Under the pieces are notes generated by a model. It was not told where the DNA came from. It was given only the letters and a program-made list of their open reading frames with translations, and searched no databases. From an uncultured Blautia sp. (GTDB taxonomy: Bacteria; Bacillota; Clostridia; Lachnospirales; Lachnospiraceae): a stretch of 49,603 nt of DNA. The position numbers and the translations under genes are program-made. Below are positions 25,692 through 36,100 of the stretch, piece after piece; the stretch's first letter is position 1, and each line of letters begins with the position of its first letter. The stretch lies in NCBI GenBank assembly GCA_934402155.1, contig CAKRTP010000001.1, positions 1 through 49,603 on the forward strand, in the 5' to 3' direction.

Positions 25692-25699
25692 ATCTTATT

Positions 25700-25885
25700 T
25701 CAGTTTTTCGGAATTACGATAGCCGCAATGATATATGCCCAGATTCCTGCCCCGCCAACGCAGGTAAAGATGATCCATGCCAGACGGACCAGAGTCGGAT
25801 CAATATCAAAATATTCCGCGATTCCTCCACACACACCGCACAGCATATAATTTACAGAAGATTTGTAAAGTCGTTTGTTATTCAT
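25700..25885 (-). CDS. PspC-domain membrane protein
   Basis: 61 residues, a single PspC domain: KRLYKSSVNYMLCGVCGGIAEYF, then DPTLVRLAWIIF and a hydrophobic helix GGAGIWAYIIAAIVIP. PspC-type proteins act in envelope stress responses (phage shock in Proteobacteria, LiaF-type modules in Firmicutes). Last gene of the PadR-DUF1700-DUF4097-PspC set, 25 bases after DUF4097, with GGAGGCAGATTTTT before the ATG. A membrane stress sensor or modulator is the likely role. Confidence 0.88.
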   Translation of the reverse strand: MNNKRLYKSSVNYMLCGVCGGIAEYFDIDPTLVRLAWIIFTCVGGAGIWAYIIAAIVIPKN

Positions 25886-25910
25886 AAAAATCTGCCTCCA
25901 TTCTAAAAAA

Positions 25911-26777
25911 TCATTTACTGAATCTGACTGTTATATTACCAACACCACAGTTCAGTTCCATAGTGCCCTTTGCATCCGGATTCGTAATTTCCCTGTCATG
26001 CCCGATTCCGCTGTATGAGCTGCCAGCAACCTCTACAGCACCGGCCGCACAGGAAATTTCATAATTATAATCAGTTTCTCTGCCTGCTACATTCAGTTCA
26101 ACATTTCCTACTCCACAGTCTGCTTCCAGTTCCTTCATGTCCAGCCCTGACAGTTTTACATTTCCTGTCCCAACTTCAATATTCACCTCTCCGGCTGTGA
26201 TTTTTCCTGTATTGACAAATTCTCCCGCCGCCACAGAAACTTCCAGTTCACCGGAGACAAACTCATCTTCCAGAGTAACGGTACCTGCCGCCACCTGTAT
26301 GGACGTTTCATCAAATTTCTGTTCCTTCGGGCAGAGTACTGTAATCTTTCTGTCCTGTACCCTTCCAACAGTTTCAATGACCAGACAGTCTTCATCCAGT
26401 CCGATTCTTACCTTATCTTTCTTTCCACCGGATACTTCCACGCGGATCCTGTCTCCATCATACGGTTGAAACTTCAGTTCGCCTGCACTTAATGACAATT
26501 CCAGATCTGACACCGGTACCGTTTCAAAAATTTCTTTATCCTGCTCTGTTTCCACCGGGTCAAGCTGTGATATCTCATCCCAGTCCTCATCCCAGGCATT
26601 GCTGTCCTCCACCCAGGCTGACTTCACAGCCTTCCTGAGCGTAGTTTCCAGACCATATTTCGAAAGTTCAAAACCCGTAAACGTTGCTCCCATCGCAACA
26701 CCTCCTATACTGAGTCCCAGTCCGACAACGCCCAGAACCATTGCTGTTCTCAGAACTACTTTTGAAAATCTCCTCAT
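25911..26777 (-). CDS. DUF4097-family putative adhesin/envelope protein
   Basis: 288 residues. An N-terminal hydrophobic segment (about 8-32, signal anchor) is followed by an acidic linker (WVEDSNAWDEDWDE) and a beta-helix-like domain with repeated short strands: LELSLSAGELKF, ISCAAGAVEV, VEVGTG-like and NCGVGNITV. The recurring Gly-x-Val/Asn pattern is typical of DUF4097. Its C-terminal fold resembles that of LiaF and similar stress proteins. Starts within the DUF1700 stop (ATGA, 4-base overlap), so translation is coupled. Probably exported and anchored; function unknown. Confidence 0.85.
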   Translation of the reverse strand: MRRFSKVVLRTAMVLGVVGLGLSIGGVAMGATFTGFELSKYGLETTLRKAVKSAWVEDSNAWDEDWDEISQLDPVETEQDKEIFETVPVSDLELSLSAGELKFQPYDGDRIRVEVSGGKKDKVRIGLDEDCLVIETVGRVQDRKITVLCPKEQKFDETSIQVAAGTVTLEDEFVSGELEVSVAAGEFVNTGKITAGEVNIEVGTGNVKLSGLDMKELEADCGVGNVELNVAGRETDYNYEISCAAGAVEVAGSSYSGIGHDREITNPDAKGTMELNCGVGNITVRFSK

Positions 26778-27478
26778 AATCCAGCCTCCTTCTTAGTGCC
26801 CCTGTTTACAAGATGACTGCAAAAATCCACAAACTTCCGTAAAAGCATCGGAAGAACCTTTGTAGCAGCCCAAACCAGAAATACCAGCATCACCAGTGCC
26901 ACTGCAAGAATAATACATCCTATTCCCATTCCCAGAATACCAAATCCCAGACTACCTGAAAAGCATACACCAATTCCGGCGCCAACGGCTGCGATTCCGG
27001 TGGCAAAAAGTACTATCACTGCTGCCCCAAGCCCAAATATGAGGAGAAACGGAAGAAATGCCAGTGTGACGATAACTCCCAAAATTCCTCCGACAGTTCC
27101 CGTGATAAACGGAGAGATAAACACCAGGAGGATCAGTGCCAGGATCACTCCTGCTCTGCCGCCTCTGCGCTCCGCATGATAACCTCGTTCTGCACGGCTT
27201 TCTCTTCTCTGAAGCATCTGTGAATCCTGTTCTGCACGATCATCCTTGAATCCATTCTCTGTGTATTCTCCATAATCCCGCGAGCTGTCCCTGAGATCCG
27301 CCTTGATGATTGCCGCCACCTTGCCAGGGCTTCCAAGTTCCCTTATCACATTCGCTTCCTGATCCTCTCCGGCATCGTCAAAATAACTCTCATAATAATC
27401 AAGAGCCTCCTGTCTTTCCTCCTCCGAAATATCAGAAAGCAGCTTCCTTAGTTGTTCCATAAACTGCGCTCTGTTCAT
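26774..27478 (-). CDS. DUF1700 (HAAS-type) membrane protein
   Basis: 234 residues. The N-terminal 65 residues (FMEQLRKLLSDISEEERQEAL, YYESYFDDAGEDQE, RELGSPGKVAAII) are the HAAS/DUF1700 helical domain that commonly follows PadR genes. After a basic, Arg-rich linker come three to four hydrophobic segments (about 110-205). It overlaps PadR and DUF4097 by 4 bases on each side. In such pairs the HAAS protein is thought to relay a membrane signal to PadR; that role is inferred from context. Confidence 0.88.
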   Translation of the reverse strand: MNRAQFMEQLRKLLSDISEEERQEALDYYESYFDDAGEDQEANVIRELGSPGKVAAIIKADLRDSSRDYGEYTENGFKDDRAEQDSQMLQRRESRAERGYHAERRGGRAGVILALILLVFISPFITGTVGGILGVIVTLAFLPFLLIFGLGAAVIVLFATGIAAVGAGIGVCFSGSLGFGILGMGIGCIILAVALVMLVFLVWAATKVLPMLLRKFVDFCSHLVNRGTKKEAGL

Positions 27479-27798
27479 AATTCTATGCCTCCCTCAAACA
27501 GTTTCGAAATCTTGGTTGAATAATTTTTCCATTCAACTCTGTACAGATTCAGCTGTGCCATTCCTTTCTCTGTGATCTTGTAATATCTGCGGTTCCTGCC
27601 CGCATATGCCATATCATAAGTTTCCAGACACTCATCCTTCTGCAGTCTGCGAAGGACCGGATACAGCGTTGACTCAGATACTTCCAGTACACTCCGCACA
27701 TCCTGGGTGATCTTGTAGCCATAGGTTCCCTCCTCTTCCTTGGAGACTACCGCCAGTACGATCGCATCCAGAAGTGCCGCACCTGTATTAAATACCAT
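27475..27798 (-). CDS. PadR-family transcriptional regulator
   Basis: 107 residues. Winged helix-turn-helix of the PadR type: LLDAIVLAVVSKEEEGTYGYKI (about 9-30), then ESTLYPVLRRLQKDECLETY and NRRYYKITEKGMAQL. It lacks a long C-terminal domain (small PadR-s2 type). First gene of the envelope module; the following gene starts within its stop codon. Upstream lies a promoter whose spacer contains a palindrome, making autorepression likely. Divergent from the rsmF-like gene. Confidence 0.92.
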   Translation of the reverse strand: MVFNTGAALLDAIVLAVVSKEEEGTYGYKITQDVRSVLEVSESTLYPVLRRLQKDECLETYDMAYAGRNRRYYKITEKGMAQLNLYRVEWKNYSTKISKLFEGGIEL

Positions 27799-27854
27799 GC
27801 TCTCACTTCCTGTTCATATACTATGTTTCTGTATAATATTATTTTGTTAGTAAT

Positions 27855-27884
27855 ACTATATATTGTATAATATAGTTTTGTCAA
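27855..27884 (-). promoter_or_regulatory. PadR-operon promoter with overlapping palindromic operator
   Basis: -35 TTGACA (27879-27884), 18-base spacer and -10 TATAGT (27855-27860) on the minus strand. The spacer and -10 coincide with an imperfect palindrome at 27855-27876 whose arms are ACTATAT and ATATAGT, a good candidate PadR binding site. Confidence 0.65.
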
Positions 27885-27994
27885 TAGTATTTTCTATTTT
27901 ATTCACCTGATTTATACTTTTATAATAGTTTGATATCAGCAGATCATTTATACCTATGATCTCTCGGATAAATTACAGAAAACAGGAGATTTCT

Positions 27995-29404
27995 ATGTCA
28001 GAACAAAATATTACAGAACTTCTTCATCCTGCATTTCTCGCCCGCATGAAAGAAATGCTTGGAGATGAATACCCCTCTTTTATAAAAAGCTATGAAGCTC
28101 CAAGAACTTACGGACTTCGCGTCAATACATCCAAGATCAGCTGCGAAGAATTCGAAAAGCTCGTTCCTTTTCCGGTAACACCGATCCCATGGATTCCGAA
28201 CGGTTATTTTTATCCTGAAGATATCCGTCCTTCTTACTGTCCATTCTATCAGGCCGGACTCTATTACCTTCAGGAACCAAGTGCGATGACTCCCGCTTCC
28301 TGCCTGCCTGTCACCTCCGGTGAGAATGTACTGGATCTCTGTGCTGCTCCAGGAGGCAAAACAACAGAACTTGGTGCACGCCTGAACGGCGACGGACTGC
28401 TTGTGGCAAATGATATCAGTGCTTCCCGTACCCGTGCCCTGCTTCGCAACGTAGAGCTTTTTGGCTTTACCAACGCCTTTGTCGCAAATGAAACACCTAC
28501 CCGCCTGAAAGAACGTTTCCCTGAATTTTTTCACAAGATCCTTCTCGATGCCCCCTGTTCCGGCGAGGGAATGTTCCGCAAAGAAGAGGCACTTGCCAGA
28601 GACTGGACTCCCGAAAAATCTCAGGAACTTGCCGCTATCCAACGTGAACTGATCCTCCAGGCTGCTGACATGCTCCGTCCCGGCGGACAGCTTCTCTATT
28701 CTACCTGTACATTTGCACCTGAAGAGGATGAAGGAGTTGTTTCATGGCTTCTCGAAAACCGTCCGGATATGGAACTTATCAGTCTTCCGGACTGCGAAGG
28801 ATTTACACCAGGTGTTCCGGCATGGGGAAACGGGGATCCCCGTCTCAGACGCTGCGTTCATCTTTTTCCTCATACAATGCAGGGCGAAGGACATTTTATG
28901 GCACTGTTTTCTAAAACCGGCAAAACAGATCTTATCGGCACCCCTTCTTTTGCAAAGCCAAATCCTGAAACCCGCAAATGGCTGGAAGTTTTTCTCAACG
29001 AAATCGGTCTCAAAACCCTTGGCGGACAACCTTTTGACTGGAACCGCGTGGAGACGCGTAAGGATAAGGTTTATTATCTTCCTCCCCGCACCGGAGATTT
29101 CCGTGGACTTACCTTCCTTCGAAACGGACTTTATCTCGGCGATCTCAAAAAAAACCGCTTCGAACCTTCAGAGCCTTTTGCACTGGCTTTACATAAAGAT
29201 GATGCGGAGGCAGTTATTTCTCTGCCGGTATCAGATGAACGCCTGACACGCTATCTGAAAGGTGAAACTCTGAATATCGAGCCAGAAGAAGCGGCGTATA
29301 CTAAAGGCTGGCACCTCCTCTGTGCAGACGGCTATCCGATCGGATTTGGAAAACTGGTCGGACAGACACTCAAAAACAAATATCCCGCAGGCTGGCGAGT
29401 TTAA
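27995..29404 (+). CDS. RsmF/NOP2-Sun-family RNA cytosine-5 methyltransferase
   Basis: 469 residues. The N-terminal domain (to about 90) precedes the SAM-binding Rossmann fold: LDLCAAPGGKTTELGARL, VANDISASRTRALLRNVELFG. Motif IV LLDAPCSGEGMFRKE and motif VI YSTCTFAPEEDEG carry the two Cys residues of m5C enzymes. The C-terminal about 170 residues match the RsmF C-terminal/PUA-like region. It probably modifies a cytosine in 16S rRNA; the exact position is not known. ATG at 27995 follows AACAGGAG by 7 bases; the open frame starts 13 codons earlier without a site. Its stop codon overlaps the hairpin that ends addA. Confidence 0.9.
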   Translation: MSEQNITELLHPAFLARMKEMLGDEYPSFIKSYEAPRTYGLRVNTSKISCEEFEKLVPFPVTPIPWIPNGYFYPEDIRPSYCPFYQAGLYYLQEPSAMTPASCLPVTSGENVLDLCAAPGGKTTELGARLNGDGLLVANDISASRTRALLRNVELFGFTNAFVANETPTRLKERFPEFFHKILLDAPCSGEGMFRKEEALARDWTPEKSQELAAIQRELILQAADMLRPGGQLLYSTCTFAPEEDEGVVSWLLENRPDMELISLPDCEGFTPGVPAWGNGDPRLRRCVHLFPHTMQGEGHFMALFSKTGKTDLIGTPSFAKPNPETRKWLEVFLNEIGLKTLGGQPFDWNRVETRKDKVYYLPPRTGDFRGLTFLRNGLYLGDLKKNRFEPSEPFALALHKDDAEAVISLPVSDERLTRYLKGETLNIEPEEAAYTKGWHLLCADGYPIGFGKLVGQTLKNKYPAGWRV

Positions 29405-29425
29405 AACTCTCCAGCTACGGGATAT
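29380..29425 (-). terminator. Terminator of addA overlapping the end of the methyltransferase gene
   Basis: ATATCCCG (29380-29387) pairs with CGGGATAT (29418-29425), with inner CTGG/CCAG and GAGTTT/AAACTC pairings. On the minus strand it is followed by TTTGTTTTT. It also covers the stop codon of the plus-strand gene. Confidence 0.75.
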
Positions 29426-29439
29426 TTCCGTATCATTCT

Positions 29440-32400
29440 TTACACGGATATTGCTTTATGAAGTGCAAAAGAATAAATATATTTCTGTTTTACTTTTTTG
29501 TGAAGTATTCTCTCCAGTACCAGAGCATACTCTTCAAGCTGTACCTTATACCGTTTCGTCAGCTTTTCTTCTTCCCCTATGACGATCCGGTCTGTCTTGT
29601 AATCAACCAGAACGATTTCGTCACCTTCCAGGAAATATGCATCTATGATTCCCTGTACAAGAACTGTCTCATCGCCATTCCATGAAGCATCTATCGTTCT
29701 CATGTCTGCTTTCATGACAAACGGCTGCTCTCTGTAAAGTTTTCTGTTCTCTGCCGCCTTCTGCATTCTTTTTCCCAGTTCTGATTCTGCAAAAACAAGA
29801 ATATCTTTTCTGCGGATACAGCTTCCTTCTTCCGGTGACATTTTGTGACATTCTACCAGCTCCTGTATCTGTTCCGAAATATCCTGCACACTTCCCAGGC
29901 GAGTATAATCAAGACACTCCAACATCCGGTGATAGGCAGTTCCTCTCGCGGCACCTCCTGTCACCTCTCTTTCTCCGGAAATAAATGCCGGAACAATCTC
30001 CACAGGATCCTTTTCCGGATAAACAGCAGCTTCTTTTTCCCCGTCATCTGAATATTTTCGCTTCTTAAGCTCTGAGACACTGACTTTTACCGGAAGATTT
30101 TCGAGATAAGCATGTGGATATACAAAACCGAACTTTTCCTCGAGTGTCTGTCGGATATTCTCATCATATATCTTATTACTGTCCCATTCCCTGAAAAATT
30201 CTTCTCTCAGCTGTGCATCCGTCTGACCAAGTATCTCACCCTGTACCAGCTCTTCCATCGTCACTTTACGGATCAGAAATTCCGCATTTTCTTCTCTGCT
30301 GACCGTCATCTGGTTTCCAAAAATACCATACTCTGCCAGAAGTTCTTTCATTGCCGGATGGCGCACCAGTGCCGGAAGAATATAGGACCAGTAGCTTCTG
30401 GCTTCTGAACGCAGTCCCAGCGGGAGCAGCGTTTCTTCTGTGTCCATATAACGGGACACCATACGCAGAGCTGATTCTATACTGCCCATCGAACCTGTGA
30501 TGATAAGCTTTTCTTTCGCTCTGGTCAGTGCCACATACAGAACCCTCAGTTCTTCTCCCAGACTTTCTCTCTTTAATGCCCGGCGGATGATCTGTTTCTG
30601 CATTGCGGATACGATCAGACGTCTCTCCGGAAAAACAGCATCCACACCGAAGCCAAGTTCCGGATGAATCAGAAATTTGGCATTGATGTCCTGGAAATTG
30701 AACTGTTTTCCCATTCCGGCTGCAAATACTACAGGAAATTCCAGTCCCTTACTCTTGTGTATCGTCATAATCTGTACTGCACCACTTCCTGCATCTGCCA
30801 GATTGACTTCCCCGAAATCCACCTCATACTTCTGAAGTTTTTCGATATAACGGATAAAATTAAACAGCCCTCTGTAGCTGGTCTTTTCATAATCCATCGC
30901 CTTTTCGACCAGCATATGAAGATTTGCTCCTCGCTGTATTCCTCCCGGCATTGCTCTCGCATAAGTGCCATAACCTGTTTCTTTAAGGATGTACATGATA
31001 AGCTCATGAATCGGTGTATACTCTGCCATATCACGGATTTTCTGAAGCTGTGCCTTAAATACTCTGAGTTTTTTTGCAAGACAGAGTTTTTCCTTGTCTT
31101 CTTCCAGGATTTCTTCTCTCTTTTCTATATAAGCACAGATACTGTCATAAATCATCCCTTTGGGATTTTCACTTCTGAGCATCGCAAGCTCCTGCACACT
31201 GCAGCCGACAATCGGGGAATAAAGTACACCTGTCAGCGGAATATCCTGAAGTGGATTATCGCAGACACGAAGATAATTCAGTAGTGTCACCACTTCCTGT
31301 GCAGAAAAATATCCTGTTCTGGAAGCTGAATAGACCGGAATTCCTCTGGAACTCAAAACCTGACTGAAGGTTTCTGACCAGCCTGCAGCACTTCTGAGAA
31401 GGATCACGATATCTCCATACCGAATCTCACGGTATTCCCCTGTCTCCTTGTCCAGAACTCTGTCTTTTCCGATCATTCTCTGGATCCGCTGGGCAATTGC
31501 CAGAGCTTCCATCTCCTGTGCATTCTTCATCCCCTGTTCATCCTCCGGGCCTTCTCCGTCTTTTTCTACGATAAGGACTTCTGTACGGACAAAATCCGGA
31601 TCTTCGCCTTCAGGAAAAGAAGCTCCCGGATAAAGGGCATTATCATCGTCATAAGTAATTCCACCAAGATCTTCTCCCATGATCTGCCTGAAAATATAAT
31701 TGACAGAAGCAAGCACCTGTGCACGGCTTCGAAAGTTTTTGTGCAGGTCGATTCTCTGCTCCTCACTGTCCTCCAGAGAATAACTGTGATATTTTTCCAT
31801 AAAAAGTTCAGGTCTTGCCAGACGAAAACGATAGATACTCTGTTTGACATCACCTACCATAAAGATGTTCTTGCGCTTTGACACCCAGCCGGATACCATC
31901 GTTGTGATAAGTTCCTGTACAAAATTACTGTCCTGATATTCGTCCACCATAACTTCTTCATACTTCTCCGAAAGTTCCCGTGCCGCCTGTGTAGGAATCA
32001 GTTTCCCATCCACCTTCTCTACAAGGATCCGAAGTGCAAAATGTTCCATATCCGTAAAATCCAGAAGATTTTTTTCTCTCTTCTTTGCAGAAAAAGCTTC
32101 TTTGAATTTCAGGGTAAGTTCCACAAGTCCCTCCAAAGGTTCCCTTGCACAGGCGATCAGTTCCAGAAGAATCTCTTCTTTCTGATTGAAAAATTTCGTC
32201 ACAAGCTCTTTACAGATTTCTTTTTCCTCATCACGAAGTTCTTTTGCCTGTTCCTTTTTGACTGAATTTACAGAACTGTCTCTCTTTGCCGGAAGTTTTG
32301 CAAAGGTATGACCCGCCAAAAGTTCTGCCATCTCGTCATAGTCATCTGCCTCCCTGCATTTTCTGACTTTGTTCCAGAAATTCAGATCATCCGCCAGCGC

Positions 32401-33147
32401 TTCCTCATAAAAATACGGTCCGTCCGGCTCTCTGCAAAGCTTTACAGCACTCTCTGCCAGCATTTCTGCCTGGATCACTTTTTCATCCAGAGTCTCCCAC
32501 AAAAGCTGAAACCAGGTTGTCTCCCGAAGTTCCCTGACTGTCTCTACTCTGTAGACTTCCATACATTCCTCAAGCCATTCCTCCGGAAAAGGATGGCTCA
32601 TCGCCGCATTATAAAGTTTATAGACCATATCTCTGATCTCATCATCAGATTTCCCTGAAGCATAGCATTCTACCAGACTCAAAAATTTCGGATCTGCTTT
32701 TTCGTATGCCTCCTCAAGAAGTTCTTTCATGACATCTTCTTTAAGAAGTTTCAGTTCTCCTTCTTCTGCCGTTCGATATCCAGGATCCAGTTCCACCATA
32801 TGAAAATAATTTCGTATGATATAAGAACAAAATCCATCAATTGTTGTGATCTGTGCATTATGTATCAGCGTTGCCTGCTTCTGCAGATGTTCATTGTCCG
32901 GATTTTCGTACAGTACCTGATCTATTGCGCTGGATATTCTCTCTTTCATCTCTCCCGCTGCAGCCCTGGTAAAAGTCATGATCAGAAGGCGGTCTATATC
33001 TACCGGTCTTTCAGGATCCATGATCCTGCCGAGAATTCGCTGCACCAGAACGGCGGTCTTCCCGGAACCGGCCGCAGCACTGACCAGGATATTTCTGTCA
33101 CGCAGATTGATGACTTTACTCTGTTCCTCGGTCCATTTCATTCCCAT
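29440..33147 (-). CDS. addA: ATP-dependent helicase/nuclease subunit A
   Basis: 1235 residues. UvrD-like helicase with Walker A SAAAGSGKTAVLV near the N-terminus, Walker B MVDEYQDSN, motif III VGDVKQSIYRFR, motif V MTIHKSKGLEFPVVF and motif VI YVALTRAKEKL. A C-terminal RecB-type nuclease domain has GTAYHRMLE, LVDYKTDR and the trailing QLEEYALVLE. AddAB processes double-strand breaks up to Chi sites for RecA loading. The start is the ATG at 33147, 7 bases after AGGAGGTG; it follows the addB stop by one base. Second gene of addB-addA. All motifs look intact. Confidence 0.96.
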   Translation of the reverse strand: MGMKWTEEQSKVINLRDRNILVSAAAGSGKTAVLVQRILGRIMDPERPVDIDRLLIMTFTRAAAGEMKERISSAIDQVLYENPDNEHLQKQATLIHNAQITTIDGFCSYIIRNYFHMVELDPGYRTAEEGELKLLKEDVMKELLEEAYEKADPKFLSLVECYASGKSDDEIRDMVYKLYNAAMSHPFPEEWLEECMEVYRVETVRELRETTWFQLLWETLDEKVIQAEMLAESAVKLCREPDGPYFYEEALADDLNFWNKVRKCREADDYDEMAELLAGHTFAKLPAKRDSSVNSVKKEQAKELRDEEKEICKELVTKFFNQKEEILLELIACAREPLEGLVELTLKFKEAFSAKKREKNLLDFTDMEHFALRILVEKVDGKLIPTQAARELSEKYEEVMVDEYQDSNFVQELITTMVSGWVSKRKNIFMVGDVKQSIYRFRLARPELFMEKYHSYSLEDSEEQRIDLHKNFRSRAQVLASVNYIFRQIMGEDLGGITYDDDNALYPGASFPEGEDPDFVRTEVLIVEKDGEGPEDEQGMKNAQEMEALAIAQRIQRMIGKDRVLDKETGEYREIRYGDIVILLRSAAGWSETFSQVLSSRGIPVYSASRTGYFSAQEVVTLLNYLRVCDNPLQDIPLTGVLYSPIVGCSVQELAMLRSENPKGMIYDSICAYIEKREEILEEDKEKLCLAKKLRVFKAQLQKIRDMAEYTPIHELIMYILKETGYGTYARAMPGGIQRGANLHMLVEKAMDYEKTSYRGLFNFIRYIEKLQKYEVDFGEVNLADAGSGAVQIMTIHKSKGLEFPVVFAAGMGKQFNFQDINAKFLIHPELGFGVDAVFPERRLIVSAMQKQIIRRALKRESLGEELRVLYVALTRAKEKLIITGSMGSIESALRMVSRYMDTEETLLPLGLRSEARSYWSYILPALVRHPAMKELLAEYGIFGNQMTVSREENAEFLIRKVTMEELVQGEILGQTDAQLREEFFREWDSNKIYDENIRQTLEEKFGFVYPHAYLENLPVKVSVSELKKRKYSDDGEKEAAVYPEKDPVEIVPAFISGEREVTGGAARGTAYHRMLECLDYTRLGSVQDISEQIQELVECHKMSPEEGSCIRRKDILVFAESELGKRMQKAAENRKLYREQPFVMKADMRTIDASWNGDETVLVQGIIDAYFLEGDEIVLVDYKTDRIVIGEEEKLTKRYKVQLEEYALVLERILHKKVKQKYIYSFALHKAISV

Positions 33148-33148
33148 A

Positions 33149-36100
33149 TCACTCCACCTCCTGTTCAAAATTCTTCCAGACATCCTCATCGGCAAACTGT
33201 CTCAGCCGACGGAATTCATATCCCGGAATCTTCCGGTCAAAACCGCAGCTTCCCTGATATGCACAGTACGTACAGGCATTTTGGTTTCCCATCTCATATG
33301 GTGAAGCATCTGCTTTTCCCGCCAGTATTGAATCCTGTACTTCTGTGATTTTTTTCTTCACATATTCATTCAGTATCCGAAATCTCTGAGGACTTGCCAC
33401 CGAAGATCCTTTACGCAGAGCACCCTTCGTTGTATACGACAGCGGAAGCGATACAAAGGAAGAATCCAGTTTCCGGATCACATCCGGATCAGAAGACACC
33501 AGACCGTTCATCTTAAGCTTCTTCATGATTTCCGGATCCAGTTCATCCAGATCCTCCTGAACAGACTTCTGTATCATAGGATCTTTTACATTGTAATAAA
33601 AGATTCCCGCCGGCTCCACTTCACAGTCCGGGTATTTCTTCTGCTCCGCCTGCATGGCTGCATCCATGTATACCACAAGCTGAAGCTGAAGTCCATGATA
33701 GATGCTTACCAGATCAAAAGAGGTATTCCCTGTCTTATAGTCAATGATCTTGACGTAAACCCGGTTATCTTCTTTGAGGACATCCATCCGGTCAATCCTG
33801 CCGCCTCCAATCGATACCTCAAATCCTTCCGGCTGAAATTCTCCGTTCTTAAGCTGTTTCTGCAAAGCCCATACTGTCCTTCGAAGAATCCTTCTTGTAC
33901 GCTCGATCATATAATGATTTCTGGAACTGCTCTGAAGAATCGTATTTCCATAGTCTGCTGCAACCTTATCCAGACATTCATCTGCAATCTCATCCCGCAC
34001 TTCGTCATTCAGACTGCTCCAGTCCAGTTTCTTTCTCCGGAGTTCTGCCGCGAAATTTTCCAGAGCCTGATGAATGACATTTCCCATGTCCATTGCTTTG
34101 AACTCATATTCCACACGTTCTGTCACTGCCAGACCGTATTTCAGAAAATGTGCAAATGCACAGGCCGCAAAGCGTTCCAGCCGTGTCGCTCCATGCGGAG
34201 AAACTTCACCATACAGAGCCTTCGCAACACTCTCACTGATCCTGTCCTGTGGTTTTCGCAAAAATACGGCAGCTGTCAGTTTCTCTGCCATTTCTCTGTA
34301 CTCTGGACTTCTCAGATACCAGCTGTACAGTTCCTGAAAAACCAGATCCGCGTCTTCGGTATTTTCCTCTGTAAGACCTTCCAGAAGGTATTCCATCGAA
34401 GTGCCTGGAGTTTCCAGAAGTTCCATCCGATCTTCCGGCTGGTCAGCCCGCATTTCCTTAAGCTTCGGAAACAGTCTTTTGATCGTATGGATCAGAAATG
34501 CCGGACTGTTCGCCTCGCCTTTTCCGTTTGACTGGCTGTACGAAAGTGATAAAAGTTCCTTTGGCTTTGTCAGATTCAGATACAAATAAAACCTCTGCAT
34601 GTTCATCAGTTCTTTTGGCCCCGGCGCAAGTTCCATACCCTGATCTTTAAAGAAATCTCTGTCCATCTCTGTCAGGATACCTCCTGTCTGCGTATTCTTT
34701 GGTATATTTCCCTCATTCACGCCGACAAAAAACAACGCACGTACATCTTTGAGTCGTGTTCGTTCCATATCTCCGATAAGAACCTGATCCATACTCGGCG
34801 GGATCAGTGCCACTTTTGCCTGAGTCATTCCTGTCTCCAGAATCTGCTGAAATTCTTCCGGAGAAACTACTTCATCCCCAAGGATTTCTGCCATCTTATC
34901 AAGAAGTTCCATCATGATTCCAAAAATCTGGGCATACTCCTTTTCCATTGCCCTGTTTCCAATCTCCCGGAAATAAAGTTCCTGTGTCTGAAGCTTTTCC
35001 TGGATTCTGCTTTCTATGATAAATTCATACAAATAACGACAATATTCTTCCACTGTCTTTTTTTTACCGGAGAATCCTTCTGCGAGAAGCCCTACTTCCT
35101 CCACAAAACGTTCTCTGATTTCGTTGATCTCCTCAATCTGATCCGGATCCATTCCTCTGTAAATGCGAACCCATTTTTCCTGCCATTTCCTGCTTCCCCG
35201 GATACCAAGTGCGATCACATAATTTTCCAGCCGGTCTGCCTCACTTCGCAGAATATCCGACATTCCGCAGCGCAGATAACGAAAAACACTCTCATAGTTA
35301 AATCCACGGACCACCATCTCCAGTGCTGCACGAATACACTCTACAAATGGATTCATAAGGATTGAATGTTTTTCATCAATAAAGTATGGAATTCCGGCTT
35401 CTTCAAACACCTGCCCTGCCACATTTCCATATTCTTCCAGATTTCCTGTGATCACTGCGATCTGACCATAATGATAATTCTTCTCTCTCACCAGCCTGAG
35501 AATCCGTCTGGCAGTTTCCTCCATCTCTTTTTCCGGATCTTTTGCAGAAAAAATCCGGATCTCCTGCTGCTCCTTGTCATAGACTGCCTTATGATAGCGA
35601 AACAGATGCTGTTCCAGAAATTCAAGTGCCGGCGCGTCTGCAAAACGGGAATATCTTCCCGGTGCAACCCACACAGGTTCTTCAATCTCCTTCGTCAGCT
35701 CTGCGAGAGATCTGATCATTTTATGGCTCATATAAAACAGTTCATGTGGTTTTCCCATTGCCAGAAACTGTTCTCTGACATCCATCGTCACCGTCACCGA
35801 AACTCTGCTACAGACAGCCAGAAGCTCCCGGAGGACTTCAATCTGAATCGGGGTAAAACCTGTATAACCATCCAGCAGAACAACGCTTCCTTTCAGTTTC
35901 TCAGAAAACGGGATCTCCTTCGCAAGAACCTCAAGAACCTCCTCTGCCGTCATAAAATGTCCGGAAAGATATTCACGAAAAGCCTGATACAAAACCTTTA
36001 CATCTTTAAGCTTCATATGAAGCAGTGTTTTTTCCTTACTTTCGCGGAGCATTTCGTCCAATTCCTCTTCCCGGATCTCATACTGCATAAATTCAGAGAT

